From: Sinorhizobium americanum
GTDB lineage: Bacteria; Pseudomonadota; Alphaproteobacteria; Rhizobiales; Rhizobiaceae
DNA: 64,000 nucleotides
NCBI RefSeq assembly: GCF_001651855.1
Contig: NZ_LNQC01000041.1
Span: 1-64,000, forward strand
Reading direction: 5' to 3'
Part shown: positions 46,318 to 55,652 of the stretch, piece by piece
Layout: the number at the start of each line of letters is the position of its first letter
Position numbering within the stretch: position 1 is the first letter of the stretch
Position numbers and translations under genes: made by a program
The notes under the pieces: model-generated
The model's input: the letters and a program-made list of their open reading frames with translations, nothing else
What the model was told of the DNA's origin: nothing
Database searches by the model: none

Positions 46318-47595
46318 ATGAGCAAGGTCAGCGGCAGCAACGGCGGTGACTCGAAGAATACCCTCTATTGTTCGTTTTGCGGCAAGAGCCAGCACGAAGT
46401 GCGCAAGCTGATTGCCGGGCCCACCGTGTTCATCTGCGATGAATGCGTGGAACTTTGCATGGACATCATCCGGGAAGAGAACAAGACCTCGATGGTCAAA
46501 TCCCGCGATGGCGTTCCCACGCCGCAGGAAATCATCAAAGTCCTCGACGAATACGTCATTGGTCAGCAACAGGCCAAGCGCATACTGTCGGTTGCCGTGC
46601 ACAACCACTACAAGCGCCTTGCCCATGCGGCAAAGAGCAGCGACGTGGAACTGGCCAAGTCGAACATCATGCTCGTCGGCCCGACCGGTTGCGGCAAGAC
46701 CTATCTGGCGCAGACGCTCGCCCGCATCATCGACGTTCCCTTCACCATGGCCGATGCGACGACGCTGACGGAAGCGGGCTATGTCGGCGAAGACGTCGAA
46801 AACATCATTCTGAAACTGCTTCAGGCGGCCGACTACAATGTCGAGCGCGCCCAGCGCGGCATCGTCTATATCGACGAGGTCGACAAGATTTCGCGCAAGT
46901 CCGACAACCCGTCGATCACCCGCGACGTTTCCGGTGAGGGTGTCCAGCAGGCGCTTCTGAAGATCATGGAAGGCACCGTCGCCTCCGTGCCGCCGCAGGG
47001 CGGCCGCAAGCATCCGCAGCAGGAATTCCTGCAGGTGGATACGACGAACATCCTGTTCATCTGTGGCGGCGCTTTCGCCGGCCTCGACAAGATCATCTCC
47101 GCCCGCGGCGAGAAGACCTCGATCGGCTTCGGCGCCACGGTTCGTGCGCCGGAAGATCGCCGGGTCGGCGAAGTGCTGCGCGATCTCGAGCCGGAAGACC
47201 TGGTCAAGTTCGGCCTCATTCCGGAATTCATCGGCCGTCTTCCGGTTCTCGCCACGCTCGAGGATTTGGACGAGGATGCCCTGATCCAGATCCTCTCGGA
47301 GCCGAAGAACGCGCTTGTCAAGCAGTACCAGAGGCTGTTCGAGATGGAAGACGTCGAATTGACCTTCCACGAGGACGCGCTGCGCGAAATCGCCCGCAGG
47401 GCCATCGTCCGCAAGACGGGCGCACGCGGGCTGCGCTCCATCATGGAGAAGATCCTGCTCGACACCATGTTTGAACTGCCGACGCTCGAGGGCGTTCGCG
47501 AAGTGGTGATCTCGGACGAAGTGGTCAAGGGAACGGCACGGCCGCTCTATATCTACTCGGATCGCTCCGAGGAGAAGACCAACGTCTCGGCTTGA
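46318..47595 (+). CDS. clpX: ATP-dependent Clp protease ATPase subunit ClpX
   Basis: A 425-aa AAA+ unfoldase: N-terminal zinc-binding C4 motif ([19 protein letters not shown] and [10 protein letters not shown]), Walker [19 protein letters not shown], Walker [14 protein letters not shown], and the [17 protein letters not shown] sensor region. The pore loop GYVGEDVEN is intact. ATG 46318 chosen over 46210, whose extension is not conserved. The 286-bp gap after clpP suggests its own promoter. Confidence 0.97.
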   Translation: MSKVSGSNGGDSKNTLYCSFCGKSQHEVRKLIAGPTVFICDECVELCMDIIREENKTSMVKSRDGVPTPQEIIKVLDEYVIGQQQAKRILSVAVHNHYKRLAHAAKSSDVELAKSNIMLVGPTGCGKTYLAQTLARIIDVPFTMADATTLTEAGYVGEDVENIILKLLQAADYNVERAQRGIVYIDEVDKISRKSDNPSITRDVSGEGVQQALLKIMEGTVASVPPQGGRKHPQQEFLQVDTTNILFICGGAFAGLDKIISARGEKTSIGFGATVRAPEDRRVGEVLRDLEPEDLVKFGLIPEFIGRLPVLATLEDLDEDALIQILSEPKNALVKQYQRLFEMEDVELTFHEDALREIARRAIVRKTGARGLRSIMEKILLDTMFELPTLEGVREVVISDEVVKGTARPLYIYSDRSEEKTNVSA

Positions 47596-47622
47596 TCACC
47601 GAGCACTCCATAATGCAGAGAG

Positions 47623-47646
47623 AGCCCGCCTGAGTGCGGGCTTTTT
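47623..47646 (+). terminator. Intrinsic terminator after clpX
   Basis: AGCCCGC, loop CTGAGT, GCGGGCT followed by TTTTT, 28 bp after the clpX stop. The rest of the 443-bp gap to lon holds no gene; near 47755 CCCCAA / TTGGGG forms a small inverted repeat, and a likely lon promoter is at 47930-47958. Confidence 0.9.
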
Positions 47647-47929
47647 CGTGCGTGCCGGCAGGCTTTGCTGCTCGCGAAGATGTGAAGCCGCCGTCCCGAC
47701 CATTTCTCATCCGCGGCGTTCATGAGCACTCGTCAAGCCTTGCGCAATTTCGCCCCAAAATGATTGGGGTCAATCGAATAGAATATTGCGAAACGTCCGC
47801 AACAACGCGATGATACGACGATTCAATGAACGCGTTCGAGCGTCGGCGTCGGGGAGCCAGGTAAGGCCGGCATCAGCATCTCAGCGTAGAAAACAAGAAT
47901 TGTCCGCGGAGGCGGAGATTGCGCCCGGC

Positions 47930-47958
47930 CTTGAAATGGCCCCTGTTGCACTCCACTT
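47930..47958 (+). promoter_or_regulatory. RpoH-like promoter of lon
   Basis: CTTGAA, exactly 17 bp, CCACTT, very like sigma-32 type promoters (CTTGAA-N17-CCA/T). It lies about 80 bp before the lon ATG. Heat-shock control of lon is known in E. coli. Confidence 0.6.
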
Positions 47959-48038
47959 TCGTGAAGGAAATTTGACAGCCGGGAGTGCCGTTGAGGCTCC
48001 CGGGAACGGGCCCGAAATCGGGACGGAAAGGAAAAGAC

Positions 48039-50456
48039 ATGACGAACAAAACGTCTCCGGCCGAAAGCGCGACCTATCCGGTTCTGCCGTTGCGCGACAT
48101 TGTGGTCTTCCCGCACATGATCGTGCCGCTTTTCGTCGGCCGCGAGAAATCCATCCGGGCGCTCGAAGAGGTCATGGGTACCGACAAGCAGATCATGCTG
48201 GCGACCCAGATCAATGCGACGGATGACGATCCGGAGGCTTCCGCGATCTACCGCGTCGGAACGATCGCCAACGTGCTTCAGCTCCTGAAGCTCCCCGATG
48301 GCACCGTCAAGGTTCTTGTCGAGGGGCGTGCACGGGCGGAGATCGATCGCTACACCACCCGCGACGACTTCTATGAGGCGGTCGCCCATGTGCTGCACGA
48401 GCCGGAAGAGGACCCGGTCGAGATCGAGGCGCTGAGCCGCTCGGTGGTGTCCGAATTCGAAAGCTACGTGAAGCTCAACAAGAAGATTTCGCCGGAAGTC
48501 GTCGGCGTTGCCAGCCAGATCGACGACTATTCCAAGCTCGCCGACACGGTCGCCTCGCACCTGTCGATCAAGATCGTCGAGAAGCAGGAAATGCTCGAGA
48601 CGACCAGCGTGAAGATGCGCCTGGAAAAGGCGCTCGGCTTCATGGAAGGCGAGATCTCGGTTCTGCAGGTCGAAAAGCGCATCCGTTCGCGCGTCAAGCG
48701 CCAGATGGAGAAGACCCAGCGCGAGTACTACCTCAACGAACAGATGAAGGCGATCCAGAAGGAGCTCGGCGACAGCGAGGATGGCCGCGACGAGATGGCC
48801 GAAATCGAGGAGCGCATCGCCAAGACGAAGCTCTCCAAGGAAGCGCGTGAGAAGGCCGATGCGGAGCTGAAGAAGCTGCGCCAGATGAGCCCGATGTCGG
48901 CCGAAGCGACCGTCGTGCGCAACTATCTCGATTGGCTCTTGGGCCTGCCCTGGGGCAAGAAGTCGAAGATCAAGACTGACCTCAACCACGCCGAGAAGGT
49001 GCTCGACGCCGATCACTTCGGTCTCGACAAGGTCAAGGAGCGTATCGTCGAATATCTCGCCGTTCAGGCTCGTTCGGCAAAGATCAAGGGCCCGATCCTG
49101 TGCCTCGTCGGCCCTCCGGGCGTCGGCAAGACCTCGCTCGCCAAGTCGATCGCCAAGGCGACCGGCCGCGAATATATCCGCATGGCGCTCGGCGGCGTGC
49201 GTGACGAGGCCGAGATCCGTGGCCACCGCCGCACCTATATCGGCTCCATGCCCGGCAAGGTCGTGCAGTCGATGAAGAAGGCGAAGCGGTCCAACCCGCT
49301 CTTCCTGCTCGACGAGATCGACAAGATGGGCCAGGACTTCCGCGGCGATCCGTCCTCGGCGCTTCTCGAAGTGCTCGATCCGGAACAGAACTCGACCTTC
49401 ATGGATCACTATCTCGAGGTCGAGTACGACCTCTCGAACGTGATGTTCATCACCACGGCTAACACGCTGAACATTCCGGCGCCGCTGATGGACCGCATGG
49501 AAGTGATCCGCATTGCCGGCTACACGGAAGAGGAAAAGCTGGAGATCGCCAAGCGGCACCTGCTGCCGAAGGCGATTCGCGATCATGCGCTGCAGCCGAA
49601 CGAGTTCTCCGTGACCGACGGCGCGCTGATGGCGGTGATCCAGACCTACACGCGCGAGGCGGGCGTTCGCAACTTCGAGCGTGAGCTGATGAAGCTTGCG
49701 CGGAAGGCCGTGACCGAGATCCTCAAGGGCAAGACCAAGAAGGTCGAAGTGACGGCTGAGAACGTTCCCGACTATCTCGGCGTGCCGCGCTTCCGCCATG
49801 GCGAAGCCGAGCGCGACGACCAGGTGGGCGTCGTCACGGGTCTCGCCTGGACCGAGGTCGGCGGCGAATTGCTGACGATCGAAGGCGTGATGATGCCGGG
49901 CAAAGGCCGTATGACGGTCACCGGCAACCTGCGCGACGTCATGAAGGAATCGATTTCCGCGGCGGCCTCCTATGTCCGCTCGCGTGCGATCGATTTCGGC
50001 ATCGAACCGCCGCTCTTCGACAAGCGCGACATCCACGTGCACGTGCCGGAAGGTGCGACGCCCAAGGATGGCCCGTCGGCCGGCGTCGCCATGGCGACGG
50101 CGATCGTTTCGGTGATGACCGGCATTCCGATCTCCAAGGATGTGGCGATGACCGGCGAAATCACCCTGCGCGGCCGTGTCCTGCCGATCGGCGGCTTGAA
50201 GGAGAAGCTGTTGGCGGCGCTGCGTGGCGGCATCAAGAAGGTGCTGATCCCCGAAGAGAACGCCAAGGATCTTGCGGAGATCCCGGACAATGTGAAGAAC
50301 AGCCTCGAGATCATCCCGGTTTCGCGGATGGGCGAGGTGCTCGAGCACGCATTGACGCGGCGTCCTGAGCCGATCGAATGGGACCCGGCAAGCCATGCCG
50401 GCACCATTTCGCCGGTCGATTCGCAGGACGAGGCGGGCGCCTCGATCGCCCACTGA
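48039..50456 (+). CDS. lon: ATP-dependent protease La
   Basis: An 805-aa Lon: N-terminal substrate-binding domain ([27 protein letters not shown]), Walker [19 protein letters not shown], Walker [12 protein letters not shown], and the protease domain with catalytic Ser in [14 protein letters not shown] and Lys in [16 protein letters not shown]. Length and order are normal. ATG 48039 has GGACGGAAAGGAAAAG upstream. A hairpin terminator ends the gene at 50515. Confidence 0.98.
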   Translation: MTNKTSPAESATYPVLPLRDIVVFPHMIVPLFVGREKSIRALEEVMGTDKQIMLATQINATDDDPEASAIYRVGTIANVLQLLKLPDGTVKVLVEGRARAEIDRYTTRDDFYEAVAHVLHEPEEDPVEIEALSRSVVSEFESYVKLNKKISPEVVGVASQIDDYSKLADTVASHLSIKIVEKQEMLETTSVKMRLEKALGFMEGEISVLQVEKRIRSRVKRQMEKTQREYYLNEQMKAIQKELGDSEDGRDEMAEIEERIAKTKLSKEAREKADAELKKLRQMSPMSAEATVVRNYLDWLLGLPWGKKSKIKTDLNHAEKVLDADHFGLDKVKERIVEYLAVQARSAKIKGPILCLVGPPGVGKTSLAKSIAKATGREYIRMALGGVRDEAEIRGHRRTYIGSMPGKVVQSMKKAKRSNPLFLLDEIDKMGQDFRGDPSSALLEVLDPEQNSTFMDHYLEVEYDLSNVMFITTANTLNIPAPLMDRMEVIRIAGYTEEEKLEIAKRHLLPKAIRDHALQPNEFSVTDGALMAVIQTYTREAGVRNFERELMKLARKAVTEILKGKTKKVEVTAENVPDYLGVPRFRHGEAERDDQVGVVTGLAWTEVGGELLTIEGVMMPGKGRMTVTGNLRDVMKESISAAASYVRSRAIDFGIEPPLFDKRDIHVHVPEGATPKDGPSAGVAMATAIVSVMTGIPISKDVAMTGEITLRGRVLPIGGLKEKLLAALRGGIKKVLIPEENAKDLAEIPDNVKNSLEIIPVSRMGEVLEHALTRRPEPIEWDPASHAGTISPVDSQDEAGASIAH

Positions 50457-50514
50457 GGACGCGCAAATAGGGCAGGGACTGTGTCCCCGTTGCGCCCTTT
50501 GCCCAGAAAAACGG

Positions 50515-50545
50515 AAAAGACCGGCCATTTGCCGGTCTTTTCTGT
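50515..50545 (+). terminator. Intrinsic terminator after lon
   Basis: AAAAGACCGGC, loop CATTT, GCCGGTCTTTT, then a T-rich stretch. Separates lon from hupB. Confidence 0.9.
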
Positions 50546-50676
50546 TGTAAAAGCACCCTCCAAGCCTTGCTTTTCAAGGGATTCGGCGCAATTGGGAATG
50601 GCAAGACGTGGCTGTGCGCAAGCGGCCGCGGCTTAAGAAGACAGTCGTTTCGAACCAATATGAAAGGGGTGGAAAC

Positions 50677-50949
50677 ATGAACAAAAATGAGCTCGTGTCT
50701 GCCGTTGCCGAGAAGGCCGGTCTTTCCAAGGCCGATGCGTCTTCCGCTGTTGATGCAGTGTTTGAGACCATACAGGGTGAACTGAAGAACGGCGGCGACA
50801 TTCGTCTCGTCGGCTTCGGCAACTTCTCCGTGACCCGCCGCGAAGCGAGCAAGGGCCGCAACCCGTCGACGGGTGCGGAAGTTGACATCCCGGCACGCAA
50901 CGTGCCGAAGTTCACGGCCGGCAAGGGCCTGAAGGACGCCGTCAACTAA
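50677..50949 (+). CDS. hupB: DNA-binding protein HU
   Basis: A 90-aa HU: MNKNELVSAVAEKAGLSKADASSAVDAVFETIQGELKNGGDIRLVGFGNFSVTRREASKGRNPSTGAEVDIPARNVPKFTAGKGLKDAVN is summarised by its GFGNFSV and RNPSTGAEV signatures. Nucleoid-associated, single copy here. AAAGGGGTGG precedes the ATG at 50677; longer frames from 50608 are not supported. Followed by a hairpin at 51081. Confidence 0.96.
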   Translation: MNKNELVSAVAEKAGLSKADASSAVDAVFETIQGELKNGGDIRLVGFGNFSVTRREASKGRNPSTGAEVDIPARNVPKFTAGKGLKDAVN

Positions 50950-51080
50950 TCGGACGTGTCGAGGTCCAAAAGGGCCTCGAGATGGCCGCGGTTCCGGATC
51001 GGCGGTAACGCCATGGAGGCCGCAAGCAAGTTCATGTTCCATCTGCCGCCTTCCTCGAGGATCGCCGGCAGGTTGATTGG

Positions 51081-51105
51081 GGCCCGGTCGATCCGGGCCT
51101 CTTTT
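51081..51105 (+). terminator. Intrinsic terminator after hupB
   Basis: GGCCCGG, loop TCGAT, CCGGGCC followed by TCTTTTC. It ends hupB before the phytase-like gene. Confidence 0.8.
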
Positions 51106-51119
51106 CATTTCAACTTCCG

Positions 51120-51137
51120 CTGTCATCGGGCTGTTAC
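51120..51137 (+). promoter_or_regulatory. Pho box (PhoB-binding site)
   Basis: CTGTCAT, 4 bp, CTGTTAC: two direct repeats at 11-bp spacing, matching the CTGTCAT-N4-CTGTCAT Pho box in 12 of 14 fixed bases. It lies about 110 bp before the ATG of the phytase-like gene. Confidence 0.75.
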
Positions 51138-51247
51138 AGGACGGTTGCACAAGCCTCAAATCCGGAGGCGGACGAACTGCGATTCCGGATGCGAACGCGG
51201 TGTCGGAAGGCCTGATCCCCGGGCGCGCGCCGCGACAGGAGGGATAA

Positions 51248-53443
51248 ATGAGGGCTTTTTCCATCACCGCCGCCTTGGCCGCGGCACTCGCAGCATCGAC
51301 GGCGCCGGCCGCTCAGGCCGAACAGGTCTTTAACCGCATTGCATCCTTTGCCGTCGCCGGCAACGTGCCCGAAGGCGTCGACCAAAAGGCACCAACATCG
51401 GCGGAAATCATTGCCGCCAGCGAGGACGGCAACACGCTCATCTATACGGACAGCCCCGGCAAGCGGATCGGCTTCATCGACATCACCGACGCGCGCGCGC
51501 CGAAGGCCGGCGGCATCGTACCCTTCGAGGGCGAGCCGACGTCGGTCGCTGTCGCCGGCGCAAAGGCGCTGGTCGCCGTCAACACCCGCGAAAGCTTCAC
51601 CAAGCCCTCCGGCCTGCTTGCCGTTGTTGATGTCGCGACGAAAAAGGTCGACGCCACTTGCGATCTCGGCGGCCAGCCGGATTCCGTCACCGTCAACAAG
51701 GACCGGACGCTTGCGGCGATCGCCATCGAGAACGAGCGCGACGAGGACGTCAACGACGGACAGATCCCGCAGCTGCCGGCCGGCGATCTCGTGATCCTGT
51801 CGCTGAAGGACGGCGTCGCCGATTGCGCGACGATCAAGCATGTGACGCTCACCGGCCTTGCCGAAGTCGCCGGCGACGATCCGGAACCGGAATTTGTCGC
51901 CTTCAACGGCAAGGACGAGATTGCGCTGACGCTGCAGGAAAACAATCACATCGTCATCATCGACGGCAAATCCGCGGCCGTGAAGGCGCATTTCTCCGCC
52001 GGTACGGTGGATCTCAAGAATGTCGACGCAAAGCGCGACGGCGCCATTTCGTTTGCGGGCGATCTGGCCGGGGTCAAGCGCGAGCCGGATGCCGTGAAGT
52101 GGCTCGACGACAACCGTCTGGTCGTCGCCAATGAGGGCGACTACGAAGGCGGCTCACGCGGCTTCACGATCTTCGACGCGGCCGGCAAGCTTCTGTTCGA
52201 GTCCGGTGCAAGCCTGGAGCACGCCATCGCCGAAATTGGCCACTACCCGGAAAAGCGCTCTTCGGCGAAGGGCATCGAGCCGGAAGGCATGGAAACGGCG
52301 CAGTACGGCGACGACAAGCTGTTCTTTGTGCTTTCCGAGCGCGCCTCGATTGTCGGCGTCTACAAGGACACCGGCGCCGAGCCGCAACTGCTGCAGCTTC
52401 TGCCGTCCGGGATCTCGCCCGAGGGCGCGGTCGCCATTCCCGGCCGCAATCTGTTCGCCACCGCCAACGAGGTCGATCTCGTCGAGGACGGCGGCGCGCG
52501 GGCGCATGTGATGATCTATAAGCGCGGCGAAGGGGAGGCCACCTACCCGCAGATTCGCTCCGCCGAAAAGGACGGTCTGCCAATCGGGTTCGGCGCGCTT
52601 TCCGGCCTTGCGGCCGTCGGCGACAAGCCGGGTTTCCTGCGGGCGGTGAACGACTCCGTTCTTTCGTCGCAACCGACGATCTTCATGATCGACGCGACGC
52701 AGAAGCCGGCGCTGATCACCGAGGCGCTGCCGATCACCCGCGATGGCGCAGCTGCGCAAAAGCTCGATATCGAAGGCATTGCCAATGATGGCGAAGGCGG
52801 CTTCTGGCTGGCGTCGGAAGGCGACTCGGACAAGCTTTACAGCCACGCACTCCTCCACGTGAACAAGAAGGGCGAGATCAAACAGGAGATCGCTCTTCCG
52901 GCGGAACTGCGCGCCAATGAAATCCGCTCCGGCTTCGAAGGGATCTCGGCAATCGGCGAGGGCGACGGCCTCACGCTCTGGATGGCAGTCCAGCGTGAGT
53001 GGAAGGACGACGAGAAGGGCTTCGTGAAGCTCGTCTCCTACAAGCCGGCGACAAAGGAGTGGGGCGCGGTGCGCTATCCGCTCGACAAGTCCGAAGCCGG
53101 CTGGGTCGGTCTTTCGGAGATCTCGGTCCATGGCGACTACGCCTATCTGATCGAACGCGACAATCTGATCGGCGAGGCCGCGAAGCTCAAGAAGCTCTAT
53201 CGCGTGGCGCTCACCGAGTTGAAGCCCGCTGAGCTCGGCGGCGAACTGCCGGCGGTCAAGAAGGAAGAGGTGCGCGACCTCATTCCCGACCTGAAGTCGC
53301 TGAATGGCTATGTTGTCGACAAGGTGGAGGGCTTCACAGTCGATGCCGCTGGAAACGGCTACGTCGTCACCGATAATGACGGCGTCGACGACTCGTCCGG
53401 CGAGACCCTGTTCTTCTCCATTGGCGCAATCAACGCGATGTAA
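51248..53443 (+). CDS. Secreted phytase-like / esterase-like phosphatase
   Basis: A 731-aa secreted protein: signal peptide (FSITAALAAALAASTAPAAQA), beta-propeller-like repeats (VPFEGEPTSVAVAGAKALVAVNTRES; VTVNKDRTLAAIAIENERDEDVND) and a C-terminal esterase-like phytase domain (DIEGIANDGEGGFWLASEGDSDKLYSHALLHVNKKGEIKQ). The last part (VDKVEGFTVDAAGNGYVVTDNDGVDDSSGETLFF) is typical of this family, thought to release phosphate from organic phosphates. A Pho box upstream supports a role in phosphate scavenging. RBS GACAGGAGGGATAA before ATG. Substrate unproven. Confidence 0.85.
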   Translation: MRAFSITAALAAALAASTAPAAQAEQVFNRIASFAVAGNVPEGVDQKAPTSAEIIAASEDGNTLIYTDSPGKRIGFIDITDARAPKAGGIVPFEGEPTSVAVAGAKALVAVNTRESFTKPSGLLAVVDVATKKVDATCDLGGQPDSVTVNKDRTLAAIAIENERDEDVNDGQIPQLPAGDLVILSLKDGVADCATIKHVTLTGLAEVAGDDPEPEFVAFNGKDEIALTLQENNHIVIIDGKSAAVKAHFSAGTVDLKNVDAKRDGAISFAGDLAGVKREPDAVKWLDDNRLVVANEGDYEGGSRGFTIFDAAGKLLFESGASLEHAIAEIGHYPEKRSSAKGIEPEGMETAQYGDDKLFFVLSERASIVGVYKDTGAEPQLLQLLPSGISPEGAVAIPGRNLFATANEVDLVEDGGARAHVMIYKRGEGEATYPQIRSAEKDGLPIGFGALSGLAAVGDKPGFLRAVNDSVLSSQPTIFMIDATQKPALITEALPITRDGAAAQKLDIEGIANDGEGGFWLASEGDSDKLYSHALLHVNKKGEIKQEIALPAELRANEIRSGFEGISAIGEGDGLTLWMAVQREWKDDEKGFVKLVSYKPATKEWGAVRYPLDKSEAGWVGLSEISVHGDYAYLIERDNLIGEAAKLKKLYRVALTELKPAELGGELPAVKKEEVRDLIPDLKSLNGYVVDKVEGFTVDAAGNGYVVTDNDGVDDSSGETLFFSIGAINAM

Positions 53444-53463
53444 GCGTCGGGCCAGGAGAAAAC

Positions 53464-53503
53464 GGAAGAGGCCGGGACATGACGTCCCGGCCTCTTCCTT
53501 TTG
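53464..53503. terminator. Bidirectional terminator between phytase-like and marR genes
   Basis: GGAAGAGGCCGGGAC, loop ATGAC, GTCCCGGCCTCTTCC with T tracts on both ends. It can end both convergent transcripts. Confidence 0.93.
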
Positions 53504-53529
53504 TAACGATTCGATCGAGCCTGAACGGA

Positions 53530-54003
53530 TTACCGCGCGGCAGCGATGTCCGCCTCTTCCTCCGCGTCCTTGCGCTTGCGGATCTCGTCGGTCTTGTCGA
53601 CGAGCCTGCTGACGATGTCGTAGAGCTGATCGAGCTGCTGGTCGTCGAGCGCCGAGAAGATTTCCTCGATAAGCTGCTTGCGCGGATGTTCCGCCGCCTG
53701 GAGGACGGCACGGCCCGTCTCGGTAATCGAGACGATCTTGGCGCGGCGGTCGTCCGGATCGGGCTTGCGCATCACCAGTCGATCGCGTTCCAGGCCGTCG
53801 ATCGCCTCCGTCACGGTTCTGGGGGCGAAGTTCAAGGCGCAGGCGATGTCGGTCGAGCGGCAGGGGCCGAGCTTGCTCAGGAAGAACAGGAACTTGCTTC
53901 GGGCAAGCGACACACCTTCCTCCGTCATCGACTCGTTCACCAAGCGATGGACGCGATGGTAGAGTTCGAACAGTTTGTCGGAGACTTCGAATGTGTTCTT
54001 CAT
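53530..54003 (-). CDS. MarR-family transcriptional regulator
   Basis: A 157-aa winged-helix regulator: LFELYHRVHRLVNESMTEEGVSLARSKFLFFLSKLGPCRSTDIACALNFAPRTVTEAIDGLERDRLVMRKPDPDDRRAKIVSITETGRAVL. The DPDDRR wing is classical MarR. ATG 54003 begins MKNTFEV; ATG 54033 would add ten residues. Its target is not obvious; the palindrome TTTGTCGACAAA (54075-54086) upstream may be its operator. Confidence 0.9.
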   Translation of the reverse strand: MKNTFEVSDKLFELYHRVHRLVNESMTEEGVSLARSKFLFFLSKLGPCRSTDIACALNFAPRTVTEAIDGLERDRLVMRKPDPDDRRAKIVSITETGRAVLQAAEHPRKQLIEEIFSALDDQQLDQLYDIVSRLVDKTDEIRKRKDAEEEADIAAAR

Positions 54004-54371
54004 GAATGCCGTTGCGATATGGTGAGGTGCCATGTCAAATGGCAGTTGGACTATATTTAGTGACGATCGCGGTATTTGTCGACAAAAACCTCCTGATTCT
54101 TATGGTCGCAGCCCTCGCGAAAGGAAACGGCCCTCGAATCCGGGCGGCGAAGCGAAGAATTGCTGTCGGCGGAATCACTGCCGACGCTGAAAATGCCCAA
54201 GGCGCTCCCAGCAGGAAAAGGACCGAGCAAGACCTTACAAAACCGTCAATCGCCGAGCTTGGCGGGTGCTGCAGGGCGGTTCTGGATAAGCGCGTGGCGT
54301 TGCCCACAGCTGAGTTGGGGCTCGGCCGCCCGCGTCGTTGACGGCAGGGGCGGGGCCGGCCATGGTCAGCC
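54004..54371. other. Intergenic region upstream of the MarR and YhaO-like genes
   Basis: This 368-bp stretch holds no recognisable gene. It contains the perfect 12-bp palindrome TTTGTCGACAAA at 54075-54086, 72-83 bp upstream of the MarR start, and otherwise ordinary GC-rich sequence. Promoters for the two divergent genes should lie here, but I cannot place them. Confidence 0.6.
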
Positions 54372-55652
54372 ATGCCGTTCCGATTTGTCCATACCGCAGA
54401 TCTCCATCTCGATTCGCCCTTGCGCAGCCTTGCGCTTCGCAACGAGGAGCTCGCCGGCATCGTGCGGGGCGCCACCCGCAACGCCCTCGTGCGTATCGTC
54501 GATCTCTGCATCGCCGAAAGCGTCGACGCGCTGCTGATCGCCGGCGATCTCTATGACGGCAATCAGACCTCGATGAACACGGCGCTTTTCCTCGCCGGAG
54601 AGCTGCGCCGTCTCGACGAGGCGGGCATCCGCACCTTCATCATCCGCGGCAACCATGACGCCCAGTCACAGGTGACGCGCGAGTTGACGTTGCCGCCGTC
54701 GGTCCATGTTTTCATGGGCCGCGGCAAGCCGGTGCTCGCCAAGACGCTGGAGAACGGTAGAGCCGTTCACATTCACGGCATGAGCTTTGCCGATCCGCAC
54801 GCGCCGGAAAGCCTGCTGCCGCATTTCCAGCCTCCCATCGCGGATGCCATCAACATCGGCATGCTGCACACGAGCCTCGCCGGCTCGGCGGGGCACGACC
54901 CCTATGCGCCCTGCAGCGTCGCCGATCTGGAGCGGCATGGCTATGATTATTGGGCCCTCGGCCACGTGCATCAGCGGCAGGTCCACGGCGTCAGGCCCTG
55001 CATCGTCATGTCCGGCATGCCGCAGGGCCGGGATATCAACGAATCGGGGGTGAAGGGCGTCACGCTCGTCACGATTGACAACGATGGCGAGGTGACGCTG
55101 GAAGAGCGGGCGGTGGGCGCGGCCGTGTTCGAGCGGGTGTCGATCGACCTGACCGGGACGGCCGAATGGCGCGACATGCTGGAGGTTGCCGGCCGGCAGC
55201 TCGGTCTGATTCGAAAGGGTCTGCCGGAAGCCGATCTCATCTTGCGGATCACGCTGAGCGGTACGACGCCGCTTTCCTGGCGGCTGCGGCGGGATTTCGA
55301 CCTGCTGCAGGGAGAGCTGGCGAATATCGCCGCCGGGCTCGGCCGATGCTGGGTCGAGAAGATCGAGACGCTGTTTGCAAATTGCGGCAAACATAGAGGG
55401 CCAATCGCTGCCGATCCGATCGGCGAACTGACGGCGCTCGTCGAGACCGAAGTGTTGTCGGCCTTTGCCTACCGCGCCGACATGCGCGCCGTCGCCGAGG
55501 AGCTGCTGCCGCATCTGCCTGTCGAACTGCGGCATCTGCTTGCCGGGGACGAGGGCATGCTCGACGAACTGGTGGAGAATGCCGCGCTCTCGGGAAGCGC
55601 CGATGTCCTGTCGCATCTCCATGGCCGGAGCTTCGTCGAGGGCATCGACTGA
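54372..55652 (+). CDS. YhaO/SbcD-like DNA repair exonuclease
   Basis: A 426-aa metallophosphoesterase of the SbcD/Mre11 type: FVHTADLHLDSPLRSL, IAGDLYDGNQ, IIRGNHDAQSQ, INIGMLHTSLAG, and YWALGHVHQRQ with the metal ligands. Matches the YhaO subgroup. The TGATG overlap with the next gene (stop and ATG share bases at 55652) indicates a complex with the YhaN-like ATPase, parallel to SbcCD/Mre11-Rad50. Substrate and role in repair inferred from the family. Confidence 0.9.
   Translation: MPFRFVHTADLHLDSPLRSLALRNEELAGIVRGATRNALVRIVDLCIAESVDALLIAGDLYDGNQTSMNTALFLAGELRRLDEAGIRTFIIRGNHDAQSQVTRELTLPPSVHVFMGRGKPVLAKTLENGRAVHIHGMSFADPHAPESLLPHFQPPIADAINIGMLHTSLAGSAGHDPYAPCSVADLERHGYDYWALGHVHQRQVHGVRPCIVMSGMPQGRDINESGVKGVTLVTIDNDGEVTLEERAVGAAVFERVSIDLTGTAEWRDMLEVAGRQLGLIRKGLPEADLILRITLSGTTPLSWRLRRDFDLLQGELANIAAGLGRCWVEKIETLFANCGKHRGPIAADPIGELTALVETEVLSAFAYRADMRAVAEELLPHLPVELRHLLAGDEGMLDELVENAALSGSADVLSHLHGRSFVEGID

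Noticed and set aside
47823-50528. A 901-aa minus-strand reading frame over lon
   Set aside because: It is the antisense frame of lon, which has all Lon motifs on the plus strand. High GC leaves long open antisense frames.
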